Source: JBMZCV01 sp049613665
GTDB lineage: Bacteria > Bacteroidota > Bacteroidia > Chitinophagales > UBA2359
Length of the DNA stretch: 19,271 nt
Direction: 5' to 3'
Assembly: GCA_049613665.1 (NCBI GenBank)
Contig: JBMZCV010000094.1
Coordinates: 1-19,271 of the forward strand
The notes under the pieces were generated by a model. That model saw only the letters and a program-made list of their open reading frames with translations. It was not told where the DNA came from and made no database searches. Positions 1 to 6,900 of the stretch are shown here, piece by piece. The first letter of the stretch is position 1. Each line of letters begins with the position of its first letter. The position numbers and the translations under genes are program-made.

Positions 1-123
1 AATAGTATGTTTAAGCCTTTGATAAAAAAATGTATAAATGTCCGAACTATTGATAAATAAATTTATTTTACAGATATTTACATTGAAAAATAGAATTTTA
101 TTCTTAACTAAAAAAAATGAAAC

Positions 124-720
124 ATGAAAAATAAAACAATAAATTCAACCAGCAAGTTGGTTATTGCAATGCTCGTTATTACTGCAATTGTCAGTCTTTT
201 TATTCGCTTGATGCCACACATTCCTAACTTTACGCCTATTGGTGCTATGTGTTTATTTGCAGGAGCTTATGTTTCGCAACGAAAACTAGCAATTTTCTTG
301 CCACTTTTGGCACTTTTCATCAGCGATTTAGTTCTACATGTCAGCTATTTGCAAGGATTTCAAGAGTTTCCAGGCTTCTACGAAAGCATCTACATCAATT
401 ATATTGCCTTTGCTTGTATGGTTTTGATGGCTAGTTTTGGTTTGAAAAATAAAGCCAATTGGTTTAAAATTCCTATGACAACTTTTGCAGCTTCTATCGC
501 CTTTTTTCTAGTCAGCAATTTGGGCGTTTGGCTCACTTCTACTGTGATGTATATGCCTAAAAGCTTGGCTACCTTAGTAGAATGTTATGTTGCTGCTATT
601 CCATTCTTTTGGACAACTTTAGCTGCTGATTTATGTTATACAACTGTTTTGTTTGGAGCTTTCTTTTGGCTGAAAAAAAATGCCTTTTCAAACGAAAAAG
701 AAATGGCAACCAACAGCTAG
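124..720 (+). CDS. DUF6580-family integral membrane protein
   Basis: A 198-residue, strongly hydrophobic protein with about five membrane segments (roughly residues 12-30, 41-71, 88-106, 118-138, 152-183). The loop motif PNFTPIGA at residues 34-41, just after the first segment, and SNLGVWL at 131-137 are recognisable hallmarks of the DUF6580 family. That family has been compared with the substrate-binding S components of ECF vitamin transporters, but its substrate is not established. The C-terminus is short, hydrophilic and Lys/Glu/Asn-rich. The ATG at 124 is preferred because an ATG six bases upstream (118) runs into TAA after five codons. The gene stands alone: about 120 bases of AT-rich sequence with no clear promoter lie upstream, and a hairpin follows the stop. 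Family assignment is fairly sure from motif recall; a transport role is inference. Confidence 0.8.
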   Translation: MKNKTINSTSKLVIAMLVITAIVSLFIRLMPHIPNFTPIGAMCLFAGAYVSQRKLAIFLPLLALFISDLVLHVSYLQGFQEFPGFYESIYINYIAFACMVLMASFGLKNKANWFKIPMTTFAASIAFFLVSNLGVWLTSTVMYMPKSLATLVECYVAAIPFFWTTLAADLCYTTVLFGAFFWLKKNAFSNEKEMATNS

Positions 721-741
721 TTTTACTCAAAAAAATAAGAT

Positions 742-787
742 AAAATGAGCTTTTTTAGCTTGAGAAATGCTTAAAAAAGCTCATTTT
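742..787. terminator. Hairpin downstream of the DUF6580 gene
   Basis: An inverted repeat pairs AAAATGAGCTTTTTTAGC (from 742) with GCTTAAAAAAGCTCATTTT (769-787), with a single-base bulge and a loop of about nine bases. It begins 21 bases after the DUF6580 stop. The T-tract is weak on the + strand (only the TTTT at the end of the arm) and better on the - strand, where the arm is followed by further T-rich sequence. It probably ends transcription of the upstream gene. Confidence 0.6.
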
Positions 788-851
788 CCTGAAATATATT
801 AGAAAAATCATTTAAGAGCGAATTACTATTTTAATAAACAGTCATTTTTTT

Positions 852-880
852 GCTAACGTATTGAAAATCAAGGAGTTAGC
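852..880. other. Small hairpin in the leader before the methyltransferase gene
   Basis: GCTAAC at 852-857 pairs perfectly with GTTAGC at 875-880 around a 17-base loop. It lies upstream of the putative -7 box at 899, so it would not be in the transcript from that promoter. It could be an operator or chance. The rest of the 721-940 gap holds the terminator hairpin and the -7-like box and nothing else I recognise. Confidence 0.25.
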
Positions 881-898
881 TTCAATGAGATGTCACAT

Positions 899-906
899 TA
901 TTTTTG
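899..906 (+). promoter_or_regulatory. Putative Bacteroidota -7 box (TAnnTTTG) for the methyltransferase gene
   Basis: TATTTTTG fits the Bacteroidota sigma-A -7 consensus TAnnTTTG exactly and lies 35 bases before the ATG at 941, which would give a leader of about 28 bases. I see no TTTG or TTG at the expected distance upstream, so only half of the promoter is supported. Confidence 0.35.
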
Positions 907-940
907 TTTAAGCACTTAAAAGAAAATGAACAATTACTAA

Positions 941-2125
941 ATGAATAATGAACGTTATAGCAACGATAGAAGCAATTTTACGCTAATTGCGAAAACCTTA
1001 CCTTTTTTAGAAGATGTTTTGGCAGAAGAAATTACCGAAATTGGCGGCACAGTAGAGCAAATCGTCAATCGAGCAGTTTACTTCTCTGGCAATCAAGAGA
1101 TTATGTATAAAGCAAACTTACATTTAAGAACAGCTTTGCGTATTTTGAAGCCTATCGAATATTTTACGGCCAAACATACCGACCATTTATATCGCCAAAT
1201 GATGCGTATTAATTGGCAAAAATACATGAACCTTGACCAAACTTTTGCGATTGATGCGGTTGTCAATTCCGAATACTTCAGACACTCCAAATATGCGGCT
1301 CTAAAAGGAAAAGATGCTATTGCAGATTGGTTTCGCAACAAAACAGGCCGTCGCCCTTATGTCGATACAAAAGAGGCTGATGTACGCTTTCATATTCACA
1401 TCGACAAGCATCATTGTACGATAGCTTTGGATAGCTCTGGCTCATCTTTGCACAAGCGTTCTTATCGTGAAGTAACAACTGCTGCACCTATCAACGAAGT
1501 CTTGGCGGCTGGCATGATTCTAATGGCAAAATGGGACAAAAAAGCACCCTTCATAGACCCAATGTGTGGCTCTGGAACAATTGTTATTGAAGCAGCTATG
1601 ATGGCTAAAAATATACCTGCCAATTGGCAACGTTCCACTTTTGGCTTTTTTACTTGGAAAGATTTTGACGAGTTTTTGTGGCAAAATATCAGAAGCCGTG
1701 CAAAGCGAAATATCAAAACAGAAGGAGAGTTTCCAATAATAAAAGCGAGTGATATTGATAGAGATGTTATACGAACTGCCGAAAGACACGCATGGCGAGC
1801 CAATGTGAATGATTGTGTGAGTTTTGAGCGAAAAGACATTAGAAGAACAGGCAAAGCAGACGATATGGAAAGCGGTTTAATCATTACTAATCCGCCTTAT
1901 GGCGAGCGATTGGAAGAAGATGATTTGGAAGGCTTTTATAAAGAAATTGGCGATTGTTTGAAGCAAAATTATGAAGGTTTCGACGCTTGGGTTTTGAGTG
2001 GAAATACACCAGCTATCAAGCGAATTGGTTTGCGGGCTTCCAAAAGAAAGGCTTTGTATAATGGTGCTTTGCAGTGCAAATTTTACAAATATGAACTTTA
2101 TAAAGGTACGAAAAGAACCGATTAA
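941..2125 (+). CDS. THUMP-domain class I SAM-dependent RNA methyltransferase (RlmL N-terminal half / YpsC-like)
   Basis: A 394-residue cytosolic enzyme expected to transfer a methyl group from S-adenosylmethionine to N2 of a guanine in 23S rRNA. The N-terminal part (about 10-165) fits the ferredoxin-like plus THUMP RNA-binding region. HKRSYR at 171-176 is the conserved linker before the catalytic domain. The Rossmann-type methyltransferase follows, with SAM motif I FIDPMCGSGTI at 204-214, an acidic motif ASDID at 269-273, and the catalytic NPPYG at 317-321, typical of N2-guanine methylation. Length and order match the single-domain Gram-positive and Bacteroidota proteins (UPF0020, YpsC-like) and not the E. 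coli RlmKL fusion. The start at 941 is the first ATG after the terminator and a -7-like box. The exact target base cannot be told from sequence. Confidence 0.9.
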   Translation: MNNERYSNDRSNFTLIAKTLPFLEDVLAEEITEIGGTVEQIVNRAVYFSGNQEIMYKANLHLRTALRILKPIEYFTAKHTDHLYRQMMRINWQKYMNLDQTFAIDAVVNSEYFRHSKYAALKGKDAIADWFRNKTGRRPYVDTKEADVRFHIHIDKHHCTIALDSSGSSLHKRSYREVTTAAPINEVLAAGMILMAKWDKKAPFIDPMCGSGTIVIEAAMMAKNIPANWQRSTFGFFTWKDFDEFLWQNIRSRAKRNIKTEGEFPIIKASDIDRDVIRTAERHAWRANVNDCVSFERKDIRRTGKADDMESGLIITNPPYGERLEEDDLEGFYKEIGDCLKQNYEGFDAWVLSGNTPAIKRIGLRASKRKALYNGALQCKFYKYELYKGTKRTD

Positions 2126-2256
2126 TTTTTGTAGAATCTGATACGCTGATTTTAAAGATGTTAGCATAAATTGCGGAACTATAATTTTGCTTTTTTATTT
2201 TTGTTTGTTTTGCAAAAAAATAAACAAAAACAGAAAAATTTGCACAAAAAATAAGC

Positions 2257-2283
2257 TTTGCATATTGCGTTTTCTTAACTTTG
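2257..2283 (+). promoter_or_regulatory. Putative Bacteroidota promoter of the aminotransferase gene
   Basis: TAACTTTG at 2276-2283 matches TAnnTTTG perfectly, and TTTG occurs at 2257-2260. The 15-base spacer is somewhat shorter than the usual 17-20 or more. Transcription would start near 2290, leaving a leader of about 40 AT-rich bases before the ATG at 2333. Upstream in the same gap an AT-rich hairpin (TTTTTGTTT at 2198-2206 with AAACAAAAA at 2222-2230) may end the preceding transcript. Confidence 0.5.
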
Positions 2284-2332
2284 TGAAATCAAAAAAACTT
2301 TACAATATATTACTCAATTTATAAAAAAAGTT

Positions 2333-3529
2333 ATGCCAAAAATTTCACAAAAAGGCGACAATATGCCTGCTTCGCCTATCAGAAAACTCGTTCCTTTTGC
2401 TGAACAAGCGAAAGCCAAAGGAACGAAAATTTATCATCTCAATATCGGACAGCCAGACATCAAAACGCCTACAAAAATGCTTGATGCCGTCAGAAATATA
2501 GACTTTGATGTTTTAGCATATAGTCATTCGGCTGGTTTCGAGTCGTATCGCCGCAAATTAACAGGCTATTATGCTAAGTTTGGTGTCGATATTGACTATT
2601 CTGATTTGATAGTAACAACAGGCGGCTCAGAAGCAATTTTGTTTGGTTTATTGTCTTGCCTCGACCCAGATGATGAAATCATTGTGCCAGAGCCTTTTTA
2701 TGCCAACTACAACGGCTTTGCGATGACCAGCAATGTGACTGTAAAACCTATTACGGCAAGTATAGAAAATGGTTTTGCTCTGCCTTCGATAGCAGCTTTT
2801 GAGGCAGCGATTACGCCAAAAACAAAGGCGGTTATGATATGCAACCCTAGCAATCCGACAGGCTATTTATATTCAAAACAAGAGCTAGAAACATTGAGCA
2901 AAATCGTGAAAAAGCATGATTTATTTTTGTTTGCCGATGAGGTTTACAGAGAATTTGCCTACGACAAAGCACAACATCATTCTATTTTGACGCTAGAAGG
3001 CTTGGAAGAAAATGCAGTAGTTGTCGATTCTATTTCGAAGCGTTTTAGTGCTTGCGGTGCTAGAATAGGTATGCTAGTTTCTCGCAACAAAAAGGTTATT
3101 TCTACGGCAATGAAGTTTGCACAAGCACGTTTGAGTCCGCCGACTTTTGCACAGGTAGCTGCGGAGGCTTCACTAGAAGTGGAAGCAAGTTATTTGGAAG
3201 GCGTTTTGGCAGAATACGAAAATAGACGCAATATTTTGGTAGCTGGTTTAAACAAGATTAAAGATGTCGTTTGCCCAACGCCAAAAGGTGCGTTTTATGT
3301 GGTGGCTCAACTGCCTATTGATGATTCGGAGCGATTTTGTCGTTGGTTGCTAGAGGATTTTAATTATGAAGGCGAAACAATCATGTTAGCTCCAGCTTCT
3401 GGTTTTTATGCTACAAAAGGCTTAGGAAAACAAGAGGTTCGTATTGCTTATGTGCTAAACGAAAACGATTTGAAAAAAGCTTTAGTTTGCTTAGAAAAGG
3501 CTTTAGAGGCTTATCAAAATGTGATGTAA
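2333..3529 (+). CDS. PLP-dependent class I/II aminotransferase (aspartate aminotransferase-like)
   Basis: A 398-residue fold-type I aminotransferase that moves an amino group between an amino acid and a 2-oxo acid via pyridoxal phosphate in the cytosol. Visible family motifs, in order: LNIGQPDIKTP (36-46), YSHSAG (63-68), the phosphate-site TTGGSEA (95-101), CNPSNPTG (170-177) with the cofactor-contacting Asn174, FADEVY (200-205) with Asp202 for the pyridine nitrogen, and SISK (233-236) with the Schiff-base Lys236, followed by Arg244. EVRIAY near the C-terminus carries the Arg expected to bind the substrate carboxylate. All catalytic residues are present and length is normal. The N-terminus, MPKISQKGDNMPASPIRKL, matches the usual start of this subgroup, so the first ATG is accepted. 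It is monocistronic, between its own promoter and a strong terminator. Substrate (aspartate, or aromatic/branched amino acids) is not determinable here. Confidence 0.92.
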   Translation: MPKISQKGDNMPASPIRKLVPFAEQAKAKGTKIYHLNIGQPDIKTPTKMLDAVRNIDFDVLAYSHSAGFESYRRKLTGYYAKFGVDIDYSDLIVTTGGSEAILFGLLSCLDPDDEIIVPEPFYANYNGFAMTSNVTVKPITASIENGFALPSIAAFEAAITPKTKAVMICNPSNPTGYLYSKQELETLSKIVKKHDLFLFADEVYREFAYDKAQHHSILTLEGLEENAVVVDSISKRFSACGARIGMLVSRNKKVISTAMKFAQARLSPPTFAQVAAEASLEVEASYLEGVLAEYENRRNILVAGLNKIKDVVCPTPKGAFYVVAQLPIDDSERFCRWLLEDFNYEGETIMLAPASGFYATKGLGKQEVRIAYVLNENDLKKALVCLEKALEAYQNVM

Positions 3530-3561
3530 AATGAAAAAAAACATGTATTTATACTAGAAAA

Positions 3562-3599
3562 AAAAGCAGCAAGGTAAAACAAATTACCTTGCTGCTTTT
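3562..3599. terminator. Bidirectional intrinsic terminator between convergent genes
   Basis: A perfect 16-bp stem, AAAAGCAGCAAGGTAA (3562-3577) with TTACCTTGCTGCTTTT (3584-3599), closes a 6-base loop. It is flanked by T-rich tracts on both strands (GTATTTTT to the right on +, a run of T on -). It sits 32 bases after the aminotransferase stop and 32 bases after the stop of the convergent - strand gene, so it serves both. Confidence 0.9.
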
Positions 3600-3631
3600 G
3601 TATTTTTAGCCAATTTTTATCTCAAAAAAGC

Positions 3632-4150
3632 CTATTCAATAACCAATTTTTTGTTCAATAAGCTAAAACCTTGAATAACTTTTAAGAAATAAGTACCTTT
3701 TTCGCTCGCTGGAATATTGATTTTAGACTCATATATCCCTTCAAAATCTTCGATAGTTTCGCTATGTACCTCACGGCCTGCTACGTCCAAAACAACAACT
3801 TTTGTCGTTTCTTCATCTTCAAGAGCGAAACTCAAATAGTAAAAGCCTTTGCCAAAATCTGGAGCAAAAGCGATGTCTTCGATAGCCAAATCTTCGCTAC
3901 CTTTGAAGGCACTATGAATGCTAGAATAAGACGCTCTATCCAACAAACTCAAGTCGCTAATTGATACACTCACTTTTTGCTTTGTGCGATTGTTGGTGTA
4001 GCTATTGGTTTTCGTTTCGCCGTTCACATATTTGTTAATTTTATCCAAAACACCATCATCTTGACTTTGAGCCATGACAGTATTTGTCGAAAACAACATT
4101 AAAGTCAAAGCAAATAGGCTGCAAATTGAAAAAAGATTTAAACGTTTCAT
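3632..4150 (-). CDS. Small secreted protein with a T9SS type A-like C-terminal sorting domain
   Basis: A 172-residue protein with a clear Sec signal peptide: MKR, then a hydrophobic core to about residue 24, then the cleavage-like motif VMAQ, giving a mature start near Gln28. Residues about 30-65 are polar and Asn/Thr/Lys-rich. The C-terminal 75 residues look like a beta-sandwich tail of the Por/T9SS type A family: KVVVLDVAGREV (117-128), GTYFLKVI (152-159) and the terminal KKLVIE (167-172). The usual YPNP-like entry motif is replaced by FAPDFGKGF. In type A proteins this tail directs export through the outer membrane and is then removed. Here it is almost half the protein, so the passenger would be tiny (about 65 residues) and has no recognisable domain. 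It may be a surface protein or a free-standing sorting-like domain. Family resemblance is clear by eye; function is unknown. Confidence 0.75.
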   Translation of the reverse strand: MKRLNLFSICSLFALTLMLFSTNTVMAQSQDDGVLDKINKYVNGETKTNSYTNNRTKQKVSVSISDLSLLDRASYSSIHSAFKGSEDLAIEDIAFAPDFGKGFYYLSFALEDEETTKVVVLDVAGREVHSETIEDFEGIYESKINIPASEKGTYFLKVIQGFSLLNKKLVIE

Positions 4151-4649
4151 TTCTGTTTATTTTAATATTAAAAAATATTTTTCGTTGATAAAATGCTCTT
4201 AATCAAAATGTTATATATAATACTTTTTTTTAAAAAAACTTTGAAGAAGCAGCATTTTTTATTTTCTTTATTTAACTATAAAACTTGTATTTTTATTGTT
4301 TTCAAAACAAGCAAATGTTTATTAGACTAATAAAAATATGGAAGGTTTAAATATCATAACTAGCTTTTAGCAAAAATAGTTCCATAAACTATTTTCCTTT
4401 GTCATATATACCTACATTTCTCTAAATCGTTACAATTTTTAAATGAGTAGCATTTGTTGAGAGATAAGGCAAGCACATATAAAAACTTTTTTTACACTTT
4501 TTTTAATCACTAAGGAACTTATAGCATAGTCGATTTGTTTTGTAAAAATAAGTGCAAGACTGATAGTTTATTACAGAGTATTCCAAACGTATTTTTTCAT
4601 TATTCTAAATAAAAACGAAATACTTATTTTTTCACAAAATTATAATTTC

Positions 4650-4760
4650 ATGTTTACAAATTATCCCACATATCAAAACTCATTTTCGCTTAACGGAACT
4701 TCCGTTGAGATGTATAATGTTGTGTTCAACACTCACAAATATATAAAATGTCTAAAATAA
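4650..4760 (+). CDS. Possible 36-residue small protein
   Basis: An ATG-to-TAA ORF of 36 codons beginning MFTNYPTYQN and ending YIKCLK. It is too short for ordinary gene calling. I do not recognise it. The composition is balanced and soluble-looking (Asn, Thr, Tyr, Val rich, one Cys near the end), with no membrane segment. Support for its being real is positional. An AT-rich leader precedes the ATG, the stop is followed after 15 bases by a perfect hairpin and then an intrinsic terminator, and neighbouring intergenic sequence is much richer in stops. Alternatively the whole 4650-4841 stretch could be a small RNA, and the ORF accidental. No Shine-Dalgarno or consensus promoter is seen. Confidence 0.3.
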   Translation: MFTNYPTYQNSFSLNGTSVEMYNVVFNTHKYIKCLK

Positions 4761-4775
4761 GTAGGTTTATCACTA

Positions 4776-4797
4776 GCAATTTCCAGTTTGAAATTGC
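4776..4797 (+). other. Perfect 8-bp hairpin upstream of the terminator
   Basis: GCAATTTC (4776-4783) pairs with GAAATTGC (4790-4797) around a CAGTTT loop. It lies five bases before the terminator stem, making two consecutive hairpins at the 3' end of the putative small transcript. This arrangement is common at the ends of small RNAs. Confidence 0.45.
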
Positions 4798-4801
4798 ATA
4801 A

Positions 4802-4841
4802 AAAACCGTAGGCATTGTAAAAGATGTTTACGGTTTTTTTT
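4802..4841 (+). terminator. Rho-independent terminator in the gene-poor region
   Basis: AAAACCGTA (4802-4810) pairs with TACGGTTTT (4829-4837), followed by a run of eight T (4834-4841). The oriented T-tract says that transcription from the left ends here, although no annotated gene on the + strand lies between 3529 and this point. That is the main argument for an unannotated transcript in 4400-4800. Confidence 0.75.
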
Positions 4842-5025
4842 ATGTGCAGAAATGAACTTCTAAGAAAAATTTAGACATACTATTTTTCATCCAAAAAATG
4901 ATAAAACTTGGAAATATTGGGAATCTTAACCTAGAAAAAATGGCATGTCTTTCTTATTTTATAAAGTCAGTTTATATAAAAAAACAAAAATATCGAATTA
5001 ATCACATTTACAAAAATTACAAAAA

Positions 5026-6837
5026 ATGCAGAATTTTAAAAGGCTTTTTGCCATTTTAGGAAACTGGAAACCTTATTACGCTCTATCTGGCAGTTTGCTC
5101 ATTTTTTCAACCATTTTCAGAATGTTTGAACCCAAAGTTTTGCAAGTCACAATTGACGGTATCATTACTTTTTTTCAATCTGCCAACAAACAGCTACCAG
5201 AAGCAAAAGATTCTATTGCACAAGCAATTTATGCCATTTTGCCAGCCTTAACCACCGAAAATATCAGCCTAATATTATTGACTTTATGCGGCATATATGT
5301 AGGCATTGCTTTTGTTCGAGCTTCTAGTATGTTTAGTTCAAGTGCAATTGCGGCATTTTGTACCGAAAAAGCCATCAAAGATTTGCGAAACCGCTTGTTT
5401 TCGCACATTCAAACCTTGCCGCTCAATTTTCATGGCAAGGTATCAACAGGCGAAATGATTCAGCGTTGCACAGGCGATGTCGAAACCGTCAAAAAATTTA
5501 TTGGGCAACAAGTAGTAGAAGTTGTGCGTTTATTTGCCATCTTTTTTGCCGCTTTTTATATGATGGCAAGCATACATCTTACCTATGCTTTTTTCGCTAT
5601 TTGTATTGTGCCTTGCTTGTTGTTTTTAGCCTTATATTTTTTCAAAAAAGAAGGCAAAGTTTGGGAAAAACACGAAGCCGAACAAGATAAATTAATTTCT
5701 ATTGTAGAGCAAAATTTGTCTGGAAATCGGGTGGTAAAAGCTTTTGCTCAAGAAAAAAATGAGATAGAAAAATTTGAAAAACAAAACAAAGCGAAAATAA
5801 AAATTGGTGTAGAACATCTCTATTTACACGCCGCTTATTGGCCGCTTTCCGATACACTTTTTCATTTGCAAATCACGCTTTCGCTGCTTGTCGGTGGCTA
5901 CTTTACGCTAAATGGTGCGATTACGGTAGGTGAGTTTGTCGCTTTTTATACTTATATCATTATGGTCAGTTGGCCGATGCGACAGATTGGGCGAGTACTT
6001 TCGCAAATGAGTATGGCATTGGTCGCTGTGGAGCGTTTGTCGGCCATTTTAGATGCCGAATCAGAAAATTATGATGGCTTTGACAATGATGGCAAAAGTT
6101 TGAAAGGCGATATTGAGTTTAGAAATGTGTGGTTCAAATATCCGAAAAGCGAAGAATATGTATTGAAAGACATTTCTTTTAGCGTAAATGCTGGCGAACA
6201 AGTGGCTTTATTAGGGCCAACAGGCTCTGGAAAATCAACGGTTATCGCTTTGCTCACTCGTTTTTATGAACCCGAAAAAGGTGAAATATTCATAGATGGC
6301 ATACCTTTAACAGAATATTCAAAAGCGTATTTGCGTGGCCGAATTGGAGCGGTTTTGCAAAAGCCATTTTTGTTTTCTACTACCATTAAAGGAAACATTA
6401 GTTATGCACTCCCAGATGCGACCGAAAGCGAGATTATTGAGGCATCAAAGGCTGCAAATATTCACGAAATTATGCACGTTTTTGCGAATGGCTACGATAC
6501 TTTAGTTGGCGAAAAAGGCGTAACGCTTTCAGGAGGCCAAAAACAGCGTGTTGCCTTAGCTCGTACTTTGTTAGAAAACCCCGACATACTCATTTTAGAC
6601 GACGCAACTTCGGCAGTAGATACCGAAACAGAGTTTCAAATTCAGCAAGCTTTGAAAACGCATTTGAAAGATAAAACAAGTTTTGTCATTGCTCATCGTA
6701 TGACTTCTATTCAGTATGCCGACAAAATTTTGGTCTTTGAAAAAGGCGAATTGATAGAGGAGGGAATACACAAAAACTTAATGGCTCAAAATGGTTTCTA
6801 TCGCAAAGTATATGATGTGCAGGCAAGCATTATTTAA
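5026..6837 (+). CDS. Heterodimeric ABC exporter, subunit with degenerate ATPase site (permease-ATPase fusion)
   Basis: A 603-residue MsbA/multidrug-type half transporter. About six membrane helices fill residues 15-335, with the coupling-type sequence GEMIQRCTGDVETV at 142-155. The nucleotide-binding domain follows: Walker A GPTGSGKS (397-404), Q-loop Gln445, intact signature LSGGQ (501-505), Walker B ILILDD (521-526) and switch His557. Position 526, normally the catalytic Glu, is Asp, as in the degenerate subunit of heterodimeric exporters such as TM287/288 and BmrCD. The next gene complements it. It would pump lipid-like compounds or drugs across the inner membrane; the substrate is unknown. 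An ATG preceded by an A-rich leader is used, with no competing upstream start. The two genes are 63 bases apart and presumably form one operon. Confidence 0.93.
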   Translation: MQNFKRLFAILGNWKPYYALSGSLLIFSTIFRMFEPKVLQVTIDGIITFFQSANKQLPEAKDSIAQAIYAILPALTTENISLILLTLCGIYVGIAFVRASSMFSSSAIAAFCTEKAIKDLRNRLFSHIQTLPLNFHGKVSTGEMIQRCTGDVETVKKFIGQQVVEVVRLFAIFFAAFYMMASIHLTYAFFAICIVPCLLFLALYFFKKEGKVWEKHEAEQDKLISIVEQNLSGNRVVKAFAQEKNEIEKFEKQNKAKIKIGVEHLYLHAAYWPLSDTLFHLQITLSLLVGGYFTLNGAITVGEFVAFYTYIIMVSWPMRQIGRVLSQMSMALVAVERLSAILDAESENYDGFDNDGKSLKGDIEFRNVWFKYPKSEEYVLKDISFSVNAGEQVALLGPTGSGKSTVIALLTRFYEPEKGEIFIDGIPLTEYSKAYLRGRIGAVLQKPFLFSTTIKGNISYALPDATESEIIEASKAANIHEIMHVFANGYDTLVGEKGVTLSGGQKQRVALARTLLENPDILILDDATSAVDTETEFQIQQALKTHLKDKTSFVIAHRMTSIQYADKILVFEKGELIEEGIHKNLMAQNGFYRKVYDVQASII

Positions 6838-6863
6838 GTCATAAAAAAGCTTTTTTATGACTT
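6836..6863. repeat. 28-bp perfect palindrome between the two ABC genes
   Basis: AAGTCATAAAAAAG followed directly by CTTTTTTATGACTT is perfectly self-complementary over 28 bases. It begins on the second base of the upstream TAA stop codon (6835-6837). As RNA it would fold into a hairpin with a minimal AAGCTT-region loop, 37 bases before the next ATG. It could attenuate or stabilise the mRNA between cistrons, or bind a dimeric protein. There is no long T-tract after the stem, so full termination is unlikely. Confidence 0.7.
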
Positions 6864-6900
6864 ACTATTTAATTTTTCAACCTCATATTTCAATAAAAAA

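Larger units (their letters stand above)
4151..5025. other. 875-base gene-poor intergenic region
   Basis: This very AT-rich stretch separates a - strand gene from the ABC exporter pair, so the promoters of both should lie here, but no full TTTG/TAnnTTTG pair is convincing on either strand. Positions 4151-4649 show no gene. They hold a 9-bp perfect hairpin (AAAATAGTT at 4373-4381 with AACTATTTT at 4387-4395), which overlaps a - strand TATTTTTG box. Positions 4650-4841 hold a possible small ORF, a hairpin and a terminator, listed separately. Positions 4842-5025 show nothing I recognise. Confidence 0.6.

Noticed and set aside
1462..2167. Antisense ORFs of 140 and 96 codons on the - strand.
   Set aside because: They lie opposite the highly conserved methyltransferase motifs and have no plausible product; they are shadows of that gene.
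4371..4395. TATTTTTG on the - strand (4378-4371) as a promoter for the T9SS-tailed gene.
   Set aside because: It is about 220 bases from the start codon, has no -33 element, and is part of a 9-bp hairpin; it may be chance in AT-rich DNA.
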